A stretch of 64,000 nucleotides of DNA from Dermatophagoides farinae (Eukaryota > Arthropoda > Arachnida > Sarcoptiformes > Pyroglyphidae), in the NCBI RefSeq assembly GCF_024713945.1, contig NC_134684.1, positions 3,019,001 through 3,083,000 on the forward strand, written 5' to 3'. Below are positions 53,101 to 64,000 of this stretch, one piece after another. Numbering within the stretch: the first letter of the stretch is position 1; every line of letters starts with the position of its first letter. The notes beneath the pieces were generated by a model. That model searched no databases and had not been told where the DNA came from. It saw only the letters and a list, made by a program, of their open reading frames with translations. A program made the translations under genes and the position numbers.

Positions 53101-55746
53101 CAATAATTTCTCCATCTACATTATCATTATTTTCATTATGACTAAATATACGTCCAGTTCGATTAGTTTCAGGTACTAATGTAGTTGTTATGAATTCATT
53201 AGTTGGTTCTACAGTTTCGGTATAATTATCAGGAATATCCGTTTCATTAGTGATTAAATCAAAATTCGATAATTCGGTTGTAAATTCATCATCGTTATCA
53301 CTGTCGGTATTATTCAATGTTGATGTAGAATTTTCATCATCTATCGTTGTTCTTTTTGTTGTTGTGGTTGAAAAATTTGTTGTTGTCGTCGTCGTCATTG
53401 TTGTTGTTTCTGCTGAATCAGTTTGATCGTATGTATCATTTGGTATTAGCCAACTAGGTACGAGATATGAATCCGGATCAATAGAAGAATTATCATTTTG
53501 AACATCAACAGAATTTGGTATCAATTCAACTGAAGACGAAGAATTATTATTAGATGTTGTCATCATTATTGTTGATGTTATATTATCATCACTCTCATCA
53601 TCATCATCATAATTATTATCATCTAAAAATTTTATAGAATATGATTCGTAGATATTGTAATTAGAAATAAAAACATTTCATGTTTCTAAAAAACTATTTA
53701 TTTAATTTAATAATATATTATGTATCTCTAACAAAGATGACCATTCCGGGAATTGGTAGCAGATTAAAATTAAAATAAAGCTTAGAACAACACACAAATA
53801 CAAAAAAAAACTAACCTTTTGTTGAATTGAACACCAATTCTGTTGATGTTGGCGGAGCCAATGTTGTCGTTAGAATATTAGAATCATCATCAAAAATGGT
53901 TGAATTGAGAATTTGTTCATTGGAAATAATTTCCGTTTTATTTGATTCTAAAAATTCCATTGATGTCATATTGGCGGTAGGTGTGGATGAAAAATTGAAT
54001 ATAGGATAAAAAACATCACCGGCTTCATGGCTAGTCTGTTTTATTGAATCATTCAATACTTGATTATATTCATCGATTAATGTGGATAAAAAATTCGAAG
54101 ATTCACTGGTAGTTGTAGTCATCTCGGTTGCTGTTGGTGGCGTTGTTGATGGCGATGACGAAGGTGATAAAGTTTTCGATCTGGGTGTTGTATTTTCATC
54201 ATTGTTTTCAGTCATTTTTTCTTCTTCATTCGATGACGGTGCAGTAGTAAATGGTAAAGGTGTTTCCGAAGTGAATGGTTGACCACTGATTGGATTTTGT
54301 TGTTCAAAATTTCGAGTTCGATTTGAATCTTTATCAATATTTGATTCGGTCGTTGTTGTAAAATTTTGATTGATAATTGGCACAATTTTATCGTCATTAT
54401 AATGTTCTGTAATTGAATCATTTCGATCATCATTGATCGAATCAACACTATAGATGACCATTGCAATGGGTTTTACTGTTGTCGTATTAATATTCAATGT
54501 ACTATTTTCAATATTACTGCTAACATTATTTTCCGGCGTTTTCGACGTATATGACCATATATGACCAAATCGATTGAAACGTCCAATACGTTGATTTTGG
54601 CCATCATTCTCTTGTGATGATGGCTGATTATTTGATGAGATTAAATGATTTTTTTCCGATGAGATTGATGATACATCACAGTGATATTTGTAGATATCTT
54701 TTCAGTTTTTTTTGTGCAGGAATCATCATATGTATTAAGAAAACAAAAATAAAATAAAATTAACATAATCAATAATCAAAATCAATAATAAATTACTTAC
54801 ATTGTGCAGCCAAAAATCCACATACAAATGAGATACCAATAATAATCAATATGGCCAATATTGTCAAGATCCATGAACACAATATCATTTTCCAGGATTT
54901 TTTCCTATGACCATTTAATGATAGATTTGATGATAATGTTGTTTCTGTCGTCGTCGTCGTCGTGGTTGGTGTAGATGACGATGATGATGATGAACCAAAA
55001 AATTGATGAAATCGATGATTATGATGATGATGATGATGATTAGAAAGGGTAGATTTTTGATCACTTTGTTGATTATTATGGCCACCATTATTTATCGATA
55101 TGGTACATGATGGCACTGTTGTCATATTTGAATCATGTCTATTTAATAATGGTACAATACCGACACCGATACCATTGTCATTTTGTTCAATGGCATTGCC
55201 ATTATTTTGTATTGAATATTTTTTTTTTCGCTGTGGTCTTTGTTGATCATTTGGATTCATTTTGGCCACATCATTTTTATCACCAGCATTGAAACCAAAA
55301 ATTAAATCCGATGGCGATGAATTATGACCGGGAATATGTAAATGATAATGATGATTATTATCAATATTTTTATTTGGATTATGTTCAATATTGATATTTT
55401 GCGTTAGTTCACCATCGACATCATCATTCTTTTGATTATGATGATGATTAGAATGTAAATTTGTTTCATCATTCATTGGTGGTTTGATTAGAAATTTGGC
55501 CGTTGGTCCACCATTACGAGCCAATGATGGAATGGCCACACCATTCATAATCATTGTGGCCATTGATGATGATGAACTAAATGAATCATTTCGTTGGTGT
55601 TGTTGTTGTTGATGATTTATATCCAATAATGATGATGTTTTTTGTGGATAAAAAAGATAAAATTTATTAGTTAATTTAGAGAATAAATTAGTTATCATTT
55701 TTTTTGAAAAGAAATTCAATTTCGTGTGGAATTCAATTCTTGACAT
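50105..55746 (-). CDS. Type II transmembrane LDLa-SRCR serine protease homologue (inactive)
   Basis: Seven exons: 55746-54801, 54697-53816, 53622-52531, 52456-52331, 52261-52133, 52055-51599, 51530-50105; 1,685 residues with consistent phases. Residues 1-285 are a cytoplasmic Asn/His/Ser-rich tail. A transmembrane helix (ILTILAILIIIGISFVCGFL) ends near 311. A long Thr/Ser/Asn stalk with many sequons follows. Then come five LDL-receptor class A repeats (about 825-1058), four with the calcium-binding CDGxxxC...DE pattern, one broken by an insertion. A degenerate scavenger-receptor-like segment (about 1060-1165) precedes a trypsin fold. Catalytic His is Gln (LLTSGQC for TAAHC), Asp is kept (DYDMALIE), and the GDSGGP loop is CLPPYLPLIC, so the Ser is gone. 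There is no IVGG activation site. The fold is followed by a YRRKRSK basic site and a 280-residue Thr/Asn tail. The domain order recalls corin, nudel and TMPRSS proteins. The role is probably binding rather than proteolysis. The exon 2 acceptor has a weak pyrimidine tract. Confidence 0.85.
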
Positions 55747-58095
55747 TCGTTGCAATCAGCAATGATGAAGTTTTAAAATAAACTAAAATGATCACTTCAC
55801 ATATACAGAGTGTGTGTACGAGAGTCAATGGACTTGGATGAAACAAATTCCTTGAAACTATATATATATATAAAAAAAATCTTGTTGATGGCATCAACCC
55901 TTTCATCAATATCTTTTTCAAACAATTTTTTTCATTTCATTTAACAACAAAATAATCAAGAATGTAAAAGGTTAAATCACTGATTGACCATTGATAACAA
56001 GAAACGAAAACGGAATAACAAATCAAAAACAGATCAACATGTTAATCATACAGTGAAGTGAAGGATTTTCAAAAAAAAAAAAAAAATAATAATAATAATA
56101 ATAAAGTGTTCAAACACACAAAATACACACACATATATAAAAATAAAAATGCAAACATATATGGTAAGCATCGATAAACTTTTGCCTTTGTTGGATTTAT
56201 GGATAAATGACACACACACACACACACATAAAGACAAATACCGTGACCGGTATGTATGAAGCCAAAATTGGAATTGGATAGCAAAAACTAAGCTTGTAAT
56301 AAATATTATTATTATTATTATTATTCATAACACCATGATGGAGGTAGGAAAAAAAATAAGGATAATGAGAGATTCAAAATAAAAAAGAAAAAATTCAACA
56401 TATCAACCACTTGTTGTTTTCATCTCTCGCACGCTCTCTCTCTGTCTCTCTATATGCCGTTATATCTTGTCAGTTTTAGTTTTTTTTTACTCTTTCAATT
56501 TTAAATGTTTAAGCTCATCATTTTATTATTAAACAACAACAACACCGTAGAATTTAATCATCAAGACTGTTTATTAGTTTAGCTTTAATCAGTGTTTTGT
56601 AAGCGAAAGAGAGAGAAAGATATTTGTCAAACGGACGTTGACTACTTGGTGACGAATGAAGCAAAAAAAGATGAAAATGAAACAAAAAAAAAGGTGACCG
56701 AACTTGGCCGTAATGATCAAATGAAATTAAAAGAAACAAAAAAAAAATTCAATTTTTTTTCTCGATAGTCTGAGATTTAAAAATAACTGTTTTTTTTCCA
56801 CCATCGTTGATAATGACCATTGAATTTGACGCAAAAAAATATTTTTGTTGTTCACCCAAAAATATTTTTGTTTTTTGATGGCCGGTTATCAGATTGAATG
56901 ATGATTAGATATGGGGGCCAATAAATAGCAAAAAGAAAAAAAAATACCTGAAACTAATGATAAATGAAAAATTAAAAATGAAATGAACGTCAATCTTGAT
57001 AAGGTCAAAAACTTTTTTTTTATTTAGAATGATGATTCAATTTATATAAACATTGGTGTGTGTGTGTGTGGAGAAAGTTGAGATATAGCTGTATTTATAT
57101 TTATTATTTATATTATAAATATAGATTCATAATTAAATTGCCATCAAAATCCATAAATGTAAGAAAAAATGGTCATCCAATTATAATCACCATATATATA
57201 TTTATATGAAGGTAATGAAAAATGACAAAATTTTTTTCTGCACAATTTCAAATGGAAACGAGTTGATTTAAAAAAAAAAATTCACCAAGGTTCACACCAA
57301 TCGATAATCAAGTATAATTTCGAATGCACACACACACACACACAACAACAGGTTACATAATCAATATGTTTCGAATAGGAAAAATATGAATGATTTCAAC
57401 TGAATTGAAAAATTGTTGATAATTTTTAAAGAAATGAAATTTTTTTTTCTTTTCAAAATTTTCATCCCTTTCAATCTTGTTATGATGATGATGATGATGA
57501 GTTGAATGGACAGCGCACATACAGACACACACACACACTCAAAAAGCAAAAAAAAACAATGATTTTCAATTTGATGACAACAAAATTTTCGGCAAAGAAA
57601 ATGTACAAGTTTGGCAAGTAATCGTCAAAAAAAAAAAAAAAAAATTTCGTTGTTCATAATAAACACAATTTGAAAAGTACAGCTTTTTTTCCGCTTTCTC
57701 TTTCCATTTGAATTGGCTTTTTTTTCTTTCTTTCTTGTTTTGTTTTGTTTTGTTTTGTTTAGTTTGTTGAATGAATCAAAACGAAATATAATTGTTAAAA
57801 TTAAACATACCGGTGACAATGGTGACATTAATAATTGCATTTTCATTATCATTGTTCATGATATAAATATAAATAAATAAATATATTACATTATCAAAAA
57901 AAATTGAAATCATACATCATGCAAACATTGACAATTAGATAACTAATTTTTATCCAATTTGTTGGGCAATGAAAATTTGCTATTCCAGGGCCAATATAAT
58001 TTTTGGCAGGATTTTCATTTTCATTTTCATTTTTTTTTTTGCTTCAAATTTATTTTGATATTGAAAATAGAAAATGTAAAGAAAAATCTCTGTAC
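55747..58095. other. Non-coding stretch upstream of the protease homologue
   Basis: About 2.3 kb with (CA)n, (CAT)n and A/T homopolymers. It is either the 5' flank of the protease homologue or an intron of the gene whose first exon is at 58763-58096. No exon in it is convincing. Confidence 0.4.
55861..55880 (-). promoter_or_regulatory. TATA-like tract of the protease homologue gene
   Basis: On the minus strand a T-run leads into TATATATATATA about 115 bp before the ATG at 55746. This is consistent with a core promoter and a short leader, and it argues that the gene starts here rather than at the exon near 58.7 kb. Confidence 0.35.
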
Positions 58096-58763
58096 CTTTT
58101 TTGTTTTGTTTTGGTAGTTTTTTTACCATATTTTTTTAGTTTTTTCTTTTTTTGTTGTTTTAATTTTTTTGTCGATATAATTGCCGGTTGTGATGACGAC
58201 AATGGTGATGGTAGTGGCTGTTTTTGATGATGAATACCAATCGTACGATTTATTGAGAATAATGATGATGGTGGTAATGTTATATGACTTTTATGACCAC
58301 CAACAACACCATTTCCTATTAAACTATTATAACCAGGTGCAATATGATATTTACCACCAACACCGATACCACCAAAATTATTGAGATAATATTGCCGATA
58401 ATAATAGGGATAATATGGTTGTGTAAAAAAATAATCCTTTTTATTTGGATTACTATCATGATTATTGTATCGTTGTTGATGGTGATGAGAATTTTGAAAA
58501 TTTCGATTAAATTGATTAGCAGAAAATTCTACACGTGATCTTGTCCTATTGTTCGGCATTACTGATGTTGATGATGATGATGTTTGTGATTGTGTTTTTG
58601 TACGCATCGATAATGGTGGCGGTGATGGTGTTGGCGTGGATAAATGGACAACTAAATTTGATTTTTTAGTTGATAAAAAAGTTGCAGGGGGTGGCGGCGG
58701 CGGTGGTGGTGGTGGGGGTATTGGTATTGAAGTAAAAGGTTGCTTTTGACGAATTGGATTCAT
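58096..58763 (-). CDS. First coding exon of an unrecognised proline-rich basic protein (partial)
   Basis: ATG at 58763 opens 222 codons plus two bases, ending at a gtacag donor after 58096. The peptide starts MNPIRQKQPFTS, has a run of eleven prolines, then Thr/Ser, a Tyr-rich patch (QPYYPYYYRQYYL), Gly and His stretches, and ends in a strongly basic Lys-rich segment (KQQKKKKLKKYGKK). The composition suggests an intrinsically disordered or SH3/profilin-binding N-terminus; I recognise no family. The next exon must accept phase 2. The only candidate I noted, at 55739 inside the protease homologue's first exon (AG then A), has a poor pyrimidine tract. It could therefore be an alternative 5' exon of that gene, a separate gene, or a chance frame. 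Confidence 0.4.
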
Positions 58764-61700
58764 AATGACCGGTTATCAAATGTCTAAGAGGAAATTTATG
58801 TTGGCATTTTTGTTGATGAGGTAATTTCTGTTGCAAACATTTTCAATATCATTTATCTGAAAATTAATTTCATGAGAAAGTATGGAAGGTGGGTGATCGG
58901 TACAAATCAATCATTGATTGATTGTATCAATCAATCAAATATATTATCATTGATAACGAACAAAAAAAATGGGAAAAAAATCAATTTCCATCAATTATTG
59001 AATAATGAATAATGAATGAACATTGTAACGTTGAATTGATTGATCATAATGAAGGACAAATCGTTTAGAGATGATGAGAATTGGTGAAAACCCAAACAAT
59101 TGTCATGAATTCTTTGATGACGATGATGATGATGATGAAAGCATAAGAAACAAATCCACGAATACAATGGATTATCCCCAGACACAAACACACACACACA
59201 CACACAAACAGAGGAAAAATCCTTTGTATACAACAATCTATTCATTCCATAATTATAATGTCTATTATTTATCATTTACCATGTATGTATCAAAAGTCAA
59301 AGTTTCTTGGGCAAAGAAAAAAAACGTTTTGTTACATTCACCTGAAAAAAAACTGTCCACAATGTACGAAAAAAAACAACATTACAATGGATAATAAACA
59401 GACGCATACACATAGACACACACAATGGAATTGCATATGGAAGACAAACACATATATTGGACAAAAAAGAAAAATCTAGATGAAATGCAAAAAAGATTTT
59501 GATCAACGTTGTTGATTTACAAGATGACTGAATATTATGATGATGATGATCACTACATCAACGAAATAATTATAACCATGACCATATAAACAATGAATGA
59601 TAATGATAAGTATTAATAGAATGAGCTGACTAGAAATCAAACAAGTGGATATGATATTTGAATCGGAAAAAAATGAAATGAAAATTCAGGAATCAAATTC
59701 AATTTGAAAATAATGTGATTTTGTAAAAAAAAATTTCAAATCCAGAAACACACACACACACGTATGGTATGTGATGAATGAATTTCAAATAAAAAAAATT
59801 TTTTGTTTTCATTCTATCATCATCAAATGCAAAACAAAACATGTCTTGATTTTTTTTTCCATTTTTGAACCAATGGAGATTAAAAGCGACTGCACGTACC
59901 ATTTGTACGTAGTACGCATTTGATTGTCAATATATAGGAAAAGAGAAAGGATGAAAAAAAATATATATGAAAAGAGAAATACGCGCCAATTGTTGAAACA
60001 AAATTCCAATTGAACCATTATTTGGATGAAAAAAAGAGAAAATCAAAAAAAAAACATACAGAGGGAAATCCGTTGTTACATTAGGCAATATTTTTCAACA
60101 AAGTTGAAAAAATTTTAATTTATCACTAATCAACAACGATAAGACATGTTCCATGATGACATAATCAAAAGTGAATGAAATGAATGAAAATAGAAATCAG
60201 AACAAAGAATTGAAAAACAAAATAAACGAAATTGAATGAACAAAAGAACAAAAGTCTAAAAATTGAACAAATCAAACAAATGAATTCAAATCAGTACCGA
60301 CAATGTAATATTACCGTTGTTATTGGTCCAATGATTGGAAAATGTTTCAAATATCTTCATCATCAACTATGTACAATTTGATCAAAAAAACAAAACAAAA
60401 AAAACCACATGTGGTTATTGAAAAACAGAAAAATGCCGGAAAATCATAAATCACATGATATATAAAAAAAAATACAATGAACAGCAGCAGATTTAGCAAG
60501 TGGTTGCGATCAGTTTGGTACAAAAGATCAGTGATTTTTTTTGTCATAATCATATATGAAGTGGTTAAAAAAATGGATTGTAAAATTTGGTATTTTGTCC
60601 AAAATTTGGTCAATTTGGTCATCATCATCATCATCATCATCATCCACAACAACAACAACACCAGGTAGTATAGATTAAATGTTGGACAGACATTTTTTTT
60701 TAATTTCCAACTAATTGAATGGATAAAACGAAGAAAAAAAACAACTTGAAGATTGATTGAGATTAGAATTAATTGATTGAATCAATAACGGAACACCTGA
60801 GGTCTTATGAATTGCAAATTTATTCATTTTTGTTTTGTACATACATATTTCTATCTGTTTTCTTGGATAGAATGATTGTTTTTTTTGTTGTTGTTGCTGT
60901 ATCGATCATGTTCGATAATGACTGGAAACATATCCACATAGTTAATCGAGATATCATTGTACTATAGACATATGTTTTCATTTCCACTTCCTGTCTATTG
61001 AGAGGATTTTTTTTTCTTTGGATTTTTTTCTGAACACTGATTGATTGTGGCCATATGGCTAATAGTTACGATGAATATTTTCAATTTTTTGATCAAATCT
61101 TGGATGAAAAAAAAGATTGATAAAACGAAACGAATCGTTTTTCGATTTTTGAATTAAATAATAATAATGATTTATAATTATCGATAATTGATCATATTTG
61201 GCCATATACAAACAAATTAACATTCAAGATAAATGGCAGGGCATGACCTCTTGTTGATGGATTTTTACATTTCTGTTTTTTTTTCGCAGGGAATTTTTCT
61301 CCCATTTGAAACTCAAAAGTTTTTTATGTTAAAAATAATTTTTTTTTCTTTGTATATCATCACAACACATATATTCATCTTAAATTAAAGTGATGATGAT
61401 GATGATGATGATGATTTCAAATCATCAAACTCATTTAATCCAAAGGATTAAGGATCAATGTGAATATGAATAAAGTAAAAGAAAAAAAAATCAGGCCATA
61501 GATGTTCAAATCCGATACGGAAATCTATCATTTTCAGTCAATCAATTTGATCAACCAAATCAGTGAGTGAATTGAATTTGTGTGATAAAAAAAATCTAAA
61601 TTAAATTTTACTGAACTGAAAAAAAACCAGTGAACAAAAATAAAACACACACACACACATTAGATCACAAAAAAAACGTGCAAGGTCAAATTGAACAAAA

Positions 61701-64000
61701 CATTTTATCAAGCAGAAATCATTGTTATCAGAAATCATTTTTTTTATGGGAGAAAAAAAATGTATTCATTATATGCAAATTAAAAATTCACTTGAACTGA
61801 TTTTAATTATTATTATCCACTTCATAATGATCATGATGATGATGATGATGGATAAAAATGGACTTCAGGCCATAAATGATGATAATGATAATGATGTTGA
61901 TGATGACGAAAAAAAAACGGTAGCAAAATGAAATTTTTTTTTGTTATCATCTATTTTAATGGGACATTTGTTATTGTATCGAAAATGAATCTAATGATAT
62001 TGTTTGAATTCATTATGGATTCACACAGACAAACAAACACACACACTGAAAAAAACAGTGTAACAAAGAAATGAGATAAAAAGTGTTTGAATGGTGGGCG
62101 AATGAATGAATTACGGGCTCCTTGAGATTGTTTTCATTTTCCATCATTATGTGGTGGACGTGTAAAAACATTCAGAAACAAACAAAACAAAAAAAAATAA
62201 CAGATTTAATGAACGGAAATTTTTTTTTCTTTATAAAATGATAATATTTGCCAATTTGGAATTCAAATTCATATATGTACAAAACAAGTAAATGCAATAA
62301 AGAAAAAATGGAAAATATACTTCATATACTTACTTTGTTAGTTGCTTGAATCTTTGATCTTGATCTTGATCTCGATTATAATGATGATGATGATGATGAT
62401 GTGATAATTAATGATGAAAAAAAAATCTCAAATCTTGACAAGATTAAAAGAGTTTTGAATAATAAAACGAAAAATAAAAAAAAAACCAAAGACAAACATG
62501 CAATTGAATGAGCCAGTTTTGAAAAAGATAAAATGTTTAATTCAATAGCAAACAAAAAAAAAAATTTTAAACTTTAATGTCTGATGCTAAAAAATATTAA
62601 TTGGTCAAGAAACAAAAATCACATTAAAATTCAATGTTTTTTTTTCAGTGATGATTTTTATCACCAAATCAGCAATATGACGATTACTCGATAATGAAAG
62701 TTTTTTTTTGTCCATAGCAGCAATCGACGATCATTCACACAATCAAAGAATCGTTTGAATTTTCATGCACCAAGGATATGATGATGCTAATAACACAACA
62801 TCAAACAGGAAAAAAAATCACCAACAACAAAATTGCCGGTTTTTTTATGATTGGTATGGGTAAAATTTGTTGAAAAATAAAACACATAGAAACAAAAAAA
62901 ATGAAAATTTTTTGATTTTAGGTGAAAAAAAAATTTTTTTTTTAAAATCACGTTCATGTACAATGTGATTAACATACAAAAATAAAATAAAATGAAAAAA
63001 CGAATGAATATGAAATCAAATGAAACTTTCAACATTGACAACAATTAATATATAATATATCCACAGCAATTATTATGGATTGATTGATTGATTGATTGAA
63101 TGGCATCGATGAAAATGGAAAAAACACAATTGGTCGTTCGTTCGTTCGTTTGTTTTTTTTTCGCTTTCGATTTTTTTTTCTCACACATTAACATTACATA
63201 TACGAAGGCGTTTATTTGTTGTTGCTGTTGTTGTTGTTGTGGAAGAAAATGATTCATTGGAATTTACCATTGAATCATTGGCAATGTATATTCAAATTCA
63301 AATTAATTTTAATTTTTGTTCATGATCAACAGGTTTTTCACACACGTACTATATGGACGGACAAACATATCCGTCATTGAATTGTAAATATCTATCTATC
63401 TCTATATCTATGATTTCAATGTAATGAAAAATTCAACAAAAAAAAAAGTAAAATTAAATTCGGAAAAACTGATTAAAATTCAGATTACATTCATTCATCA
63501 TTTTGGAAACATTGATGATAATGTAAGTGTTCCAAAATGTTTCAATTTTTTTTTCTGTCTGTTTCATGGAAGTTGTTTTGAAATTGTTTGAATTTTAAAA
63601 TTGAAATTTTTTTTTTGTGAACATGAAACGAACAAAAAAAATTAATTCTCGTTAAAACACGATTCAATCGATTTTTTTTTTCTCTCTCTCTCTCTTTCTC
63701 TTTTACTCTCTTGATTTGTGGTGGTTACAACAGCTAATTATAGCCACCGTCACCACCACCACCACCACCGCAATCAATAGCAACAACAATCACGACAAAC
63801 TAACGAATCGTAACGAATTACGTACAAAACGGGCACCAATAATCAATGTGAAAAAAAATAAAAAAAAAATTATCGAGAAAAAAAACCATTGGCAACAAGA
63901 AACCAGAACCAGAAACCTGAATTTCTATAGAAAACAAAATGAAATGAAAAAAATCAATTGGAAAACACAACAGATGCCTGGATACAAAATAAAAGGTAAT
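58764..64000. other. Right-hand region without a supported gene
   Basis: About 5.2 kb of homopolymers and microsatellites: (CA)n near 59190 and 59750, (CAT)n near 60623, (ATG)n near 61393, (CCA)n near 63755 and a TC run near 63681. Short open frames here are products of those repeats. It could be intron or intergenic DNA of a gene lying beyond the window. Confidence 0.45.

Noticed and set aside
57811-57859. Mini first exon on the minus strand (MNNDNENAIINVTIVTG then a gtatgt donor)
   Set aside because: It is only 16 codons, with no downstream phase-1 acceptor that gives recognisable protein. Such short ATG-to-GT frames arise by chance in this composition.
60304-60365. Possible minus-strand exon near 60.3 kb (KIFETFSNHWTNNN, then gtaata)
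   Set aside because: Very short, no partner exon, and no family resemblance. It is left as a chance frame.
1-64000. tRNA, rRNA and snRNA genes
   Set aside because: Scanning by eye for tRNA B-box-like GGTTCGAATCC and for rRNA-like conserved blocks found nothing convincing. A covariance-model search would be needed to exclude diverged copies.

Overview
This is eukaryotic nuclear DNA, not microbial. Genes are split by canonical GT-AG introns. The sequence is strongly AT-rich and packed with A/T homopolymers and short microsatellites, above all (CAT/ATG)n, (GTT/AAC)n and (CA/GT)n. The proteins are animal, and a cuticle-type chitin-binding (CPAP1-like) gene points to an arthropod. The many Asn, Ser, Gln and Asp homopeptides, compact introns and style of the LRR and DUF2236 proteins are most like a small acariform (astigmatid) mite. 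That placement is inference; no marker gene here proves it.

Layout. (1) 1,275-22,789, minus strand: one very large gene that I assemble from nine exons into a single in-frame 2,348-residue protein. Its C-terminal part resembles the PP1-binding taperin/phostensin family. Its introns are microsatellite-rich, and intron 2 holds a 93-bp satellite array followed by about 0.8 kb of compositionally different, possibly transposon-derived DNA. (2) 22,790-26,195: no supported gene. (3) 26,196-31,439: a compact cluster of an IVNS1ABP-type BTB-BACK-Kelch gene (+), a divergent PA28/REG proteasome activator (-), and a single-domain chitin-binding protein with a 17-nt micro-exon (-). (4) 31,440-43,057: about 11.6 kb without a recognisable gene. 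(5) 43,213-55,746: a second cluster of a secreted three-module LRR protein with an apparent frameshift (+), an unrecognised secreted or membrane protein (+), a DUF2236/mpaB-type oxygenase (-), and a type II transmembrane LDLa-SRCR-serine-protease-homologue that has lost its catalytic residues (-). (6) 58,096-58,763: a proline-rich first exon (-) whose continuation I cannot find. (7) 58,764-64,000: no supported gene.

How the genes relate. There is no operon. The genes are independent, but they sit in tight convergent or tandem groups. The cell-surface and extracellular genes (LRR, orphan, LDLa protease homologue, chitin-binding protein) suggest cuticle and extracellular-matrix functions. The Kelch and taperin-like proteins suggest cytoskeletal roles, and the REG protein proteasome regulation. 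Exon joins were checked by hand for GT-AG ends and reading frame; no transcript evidence was available.
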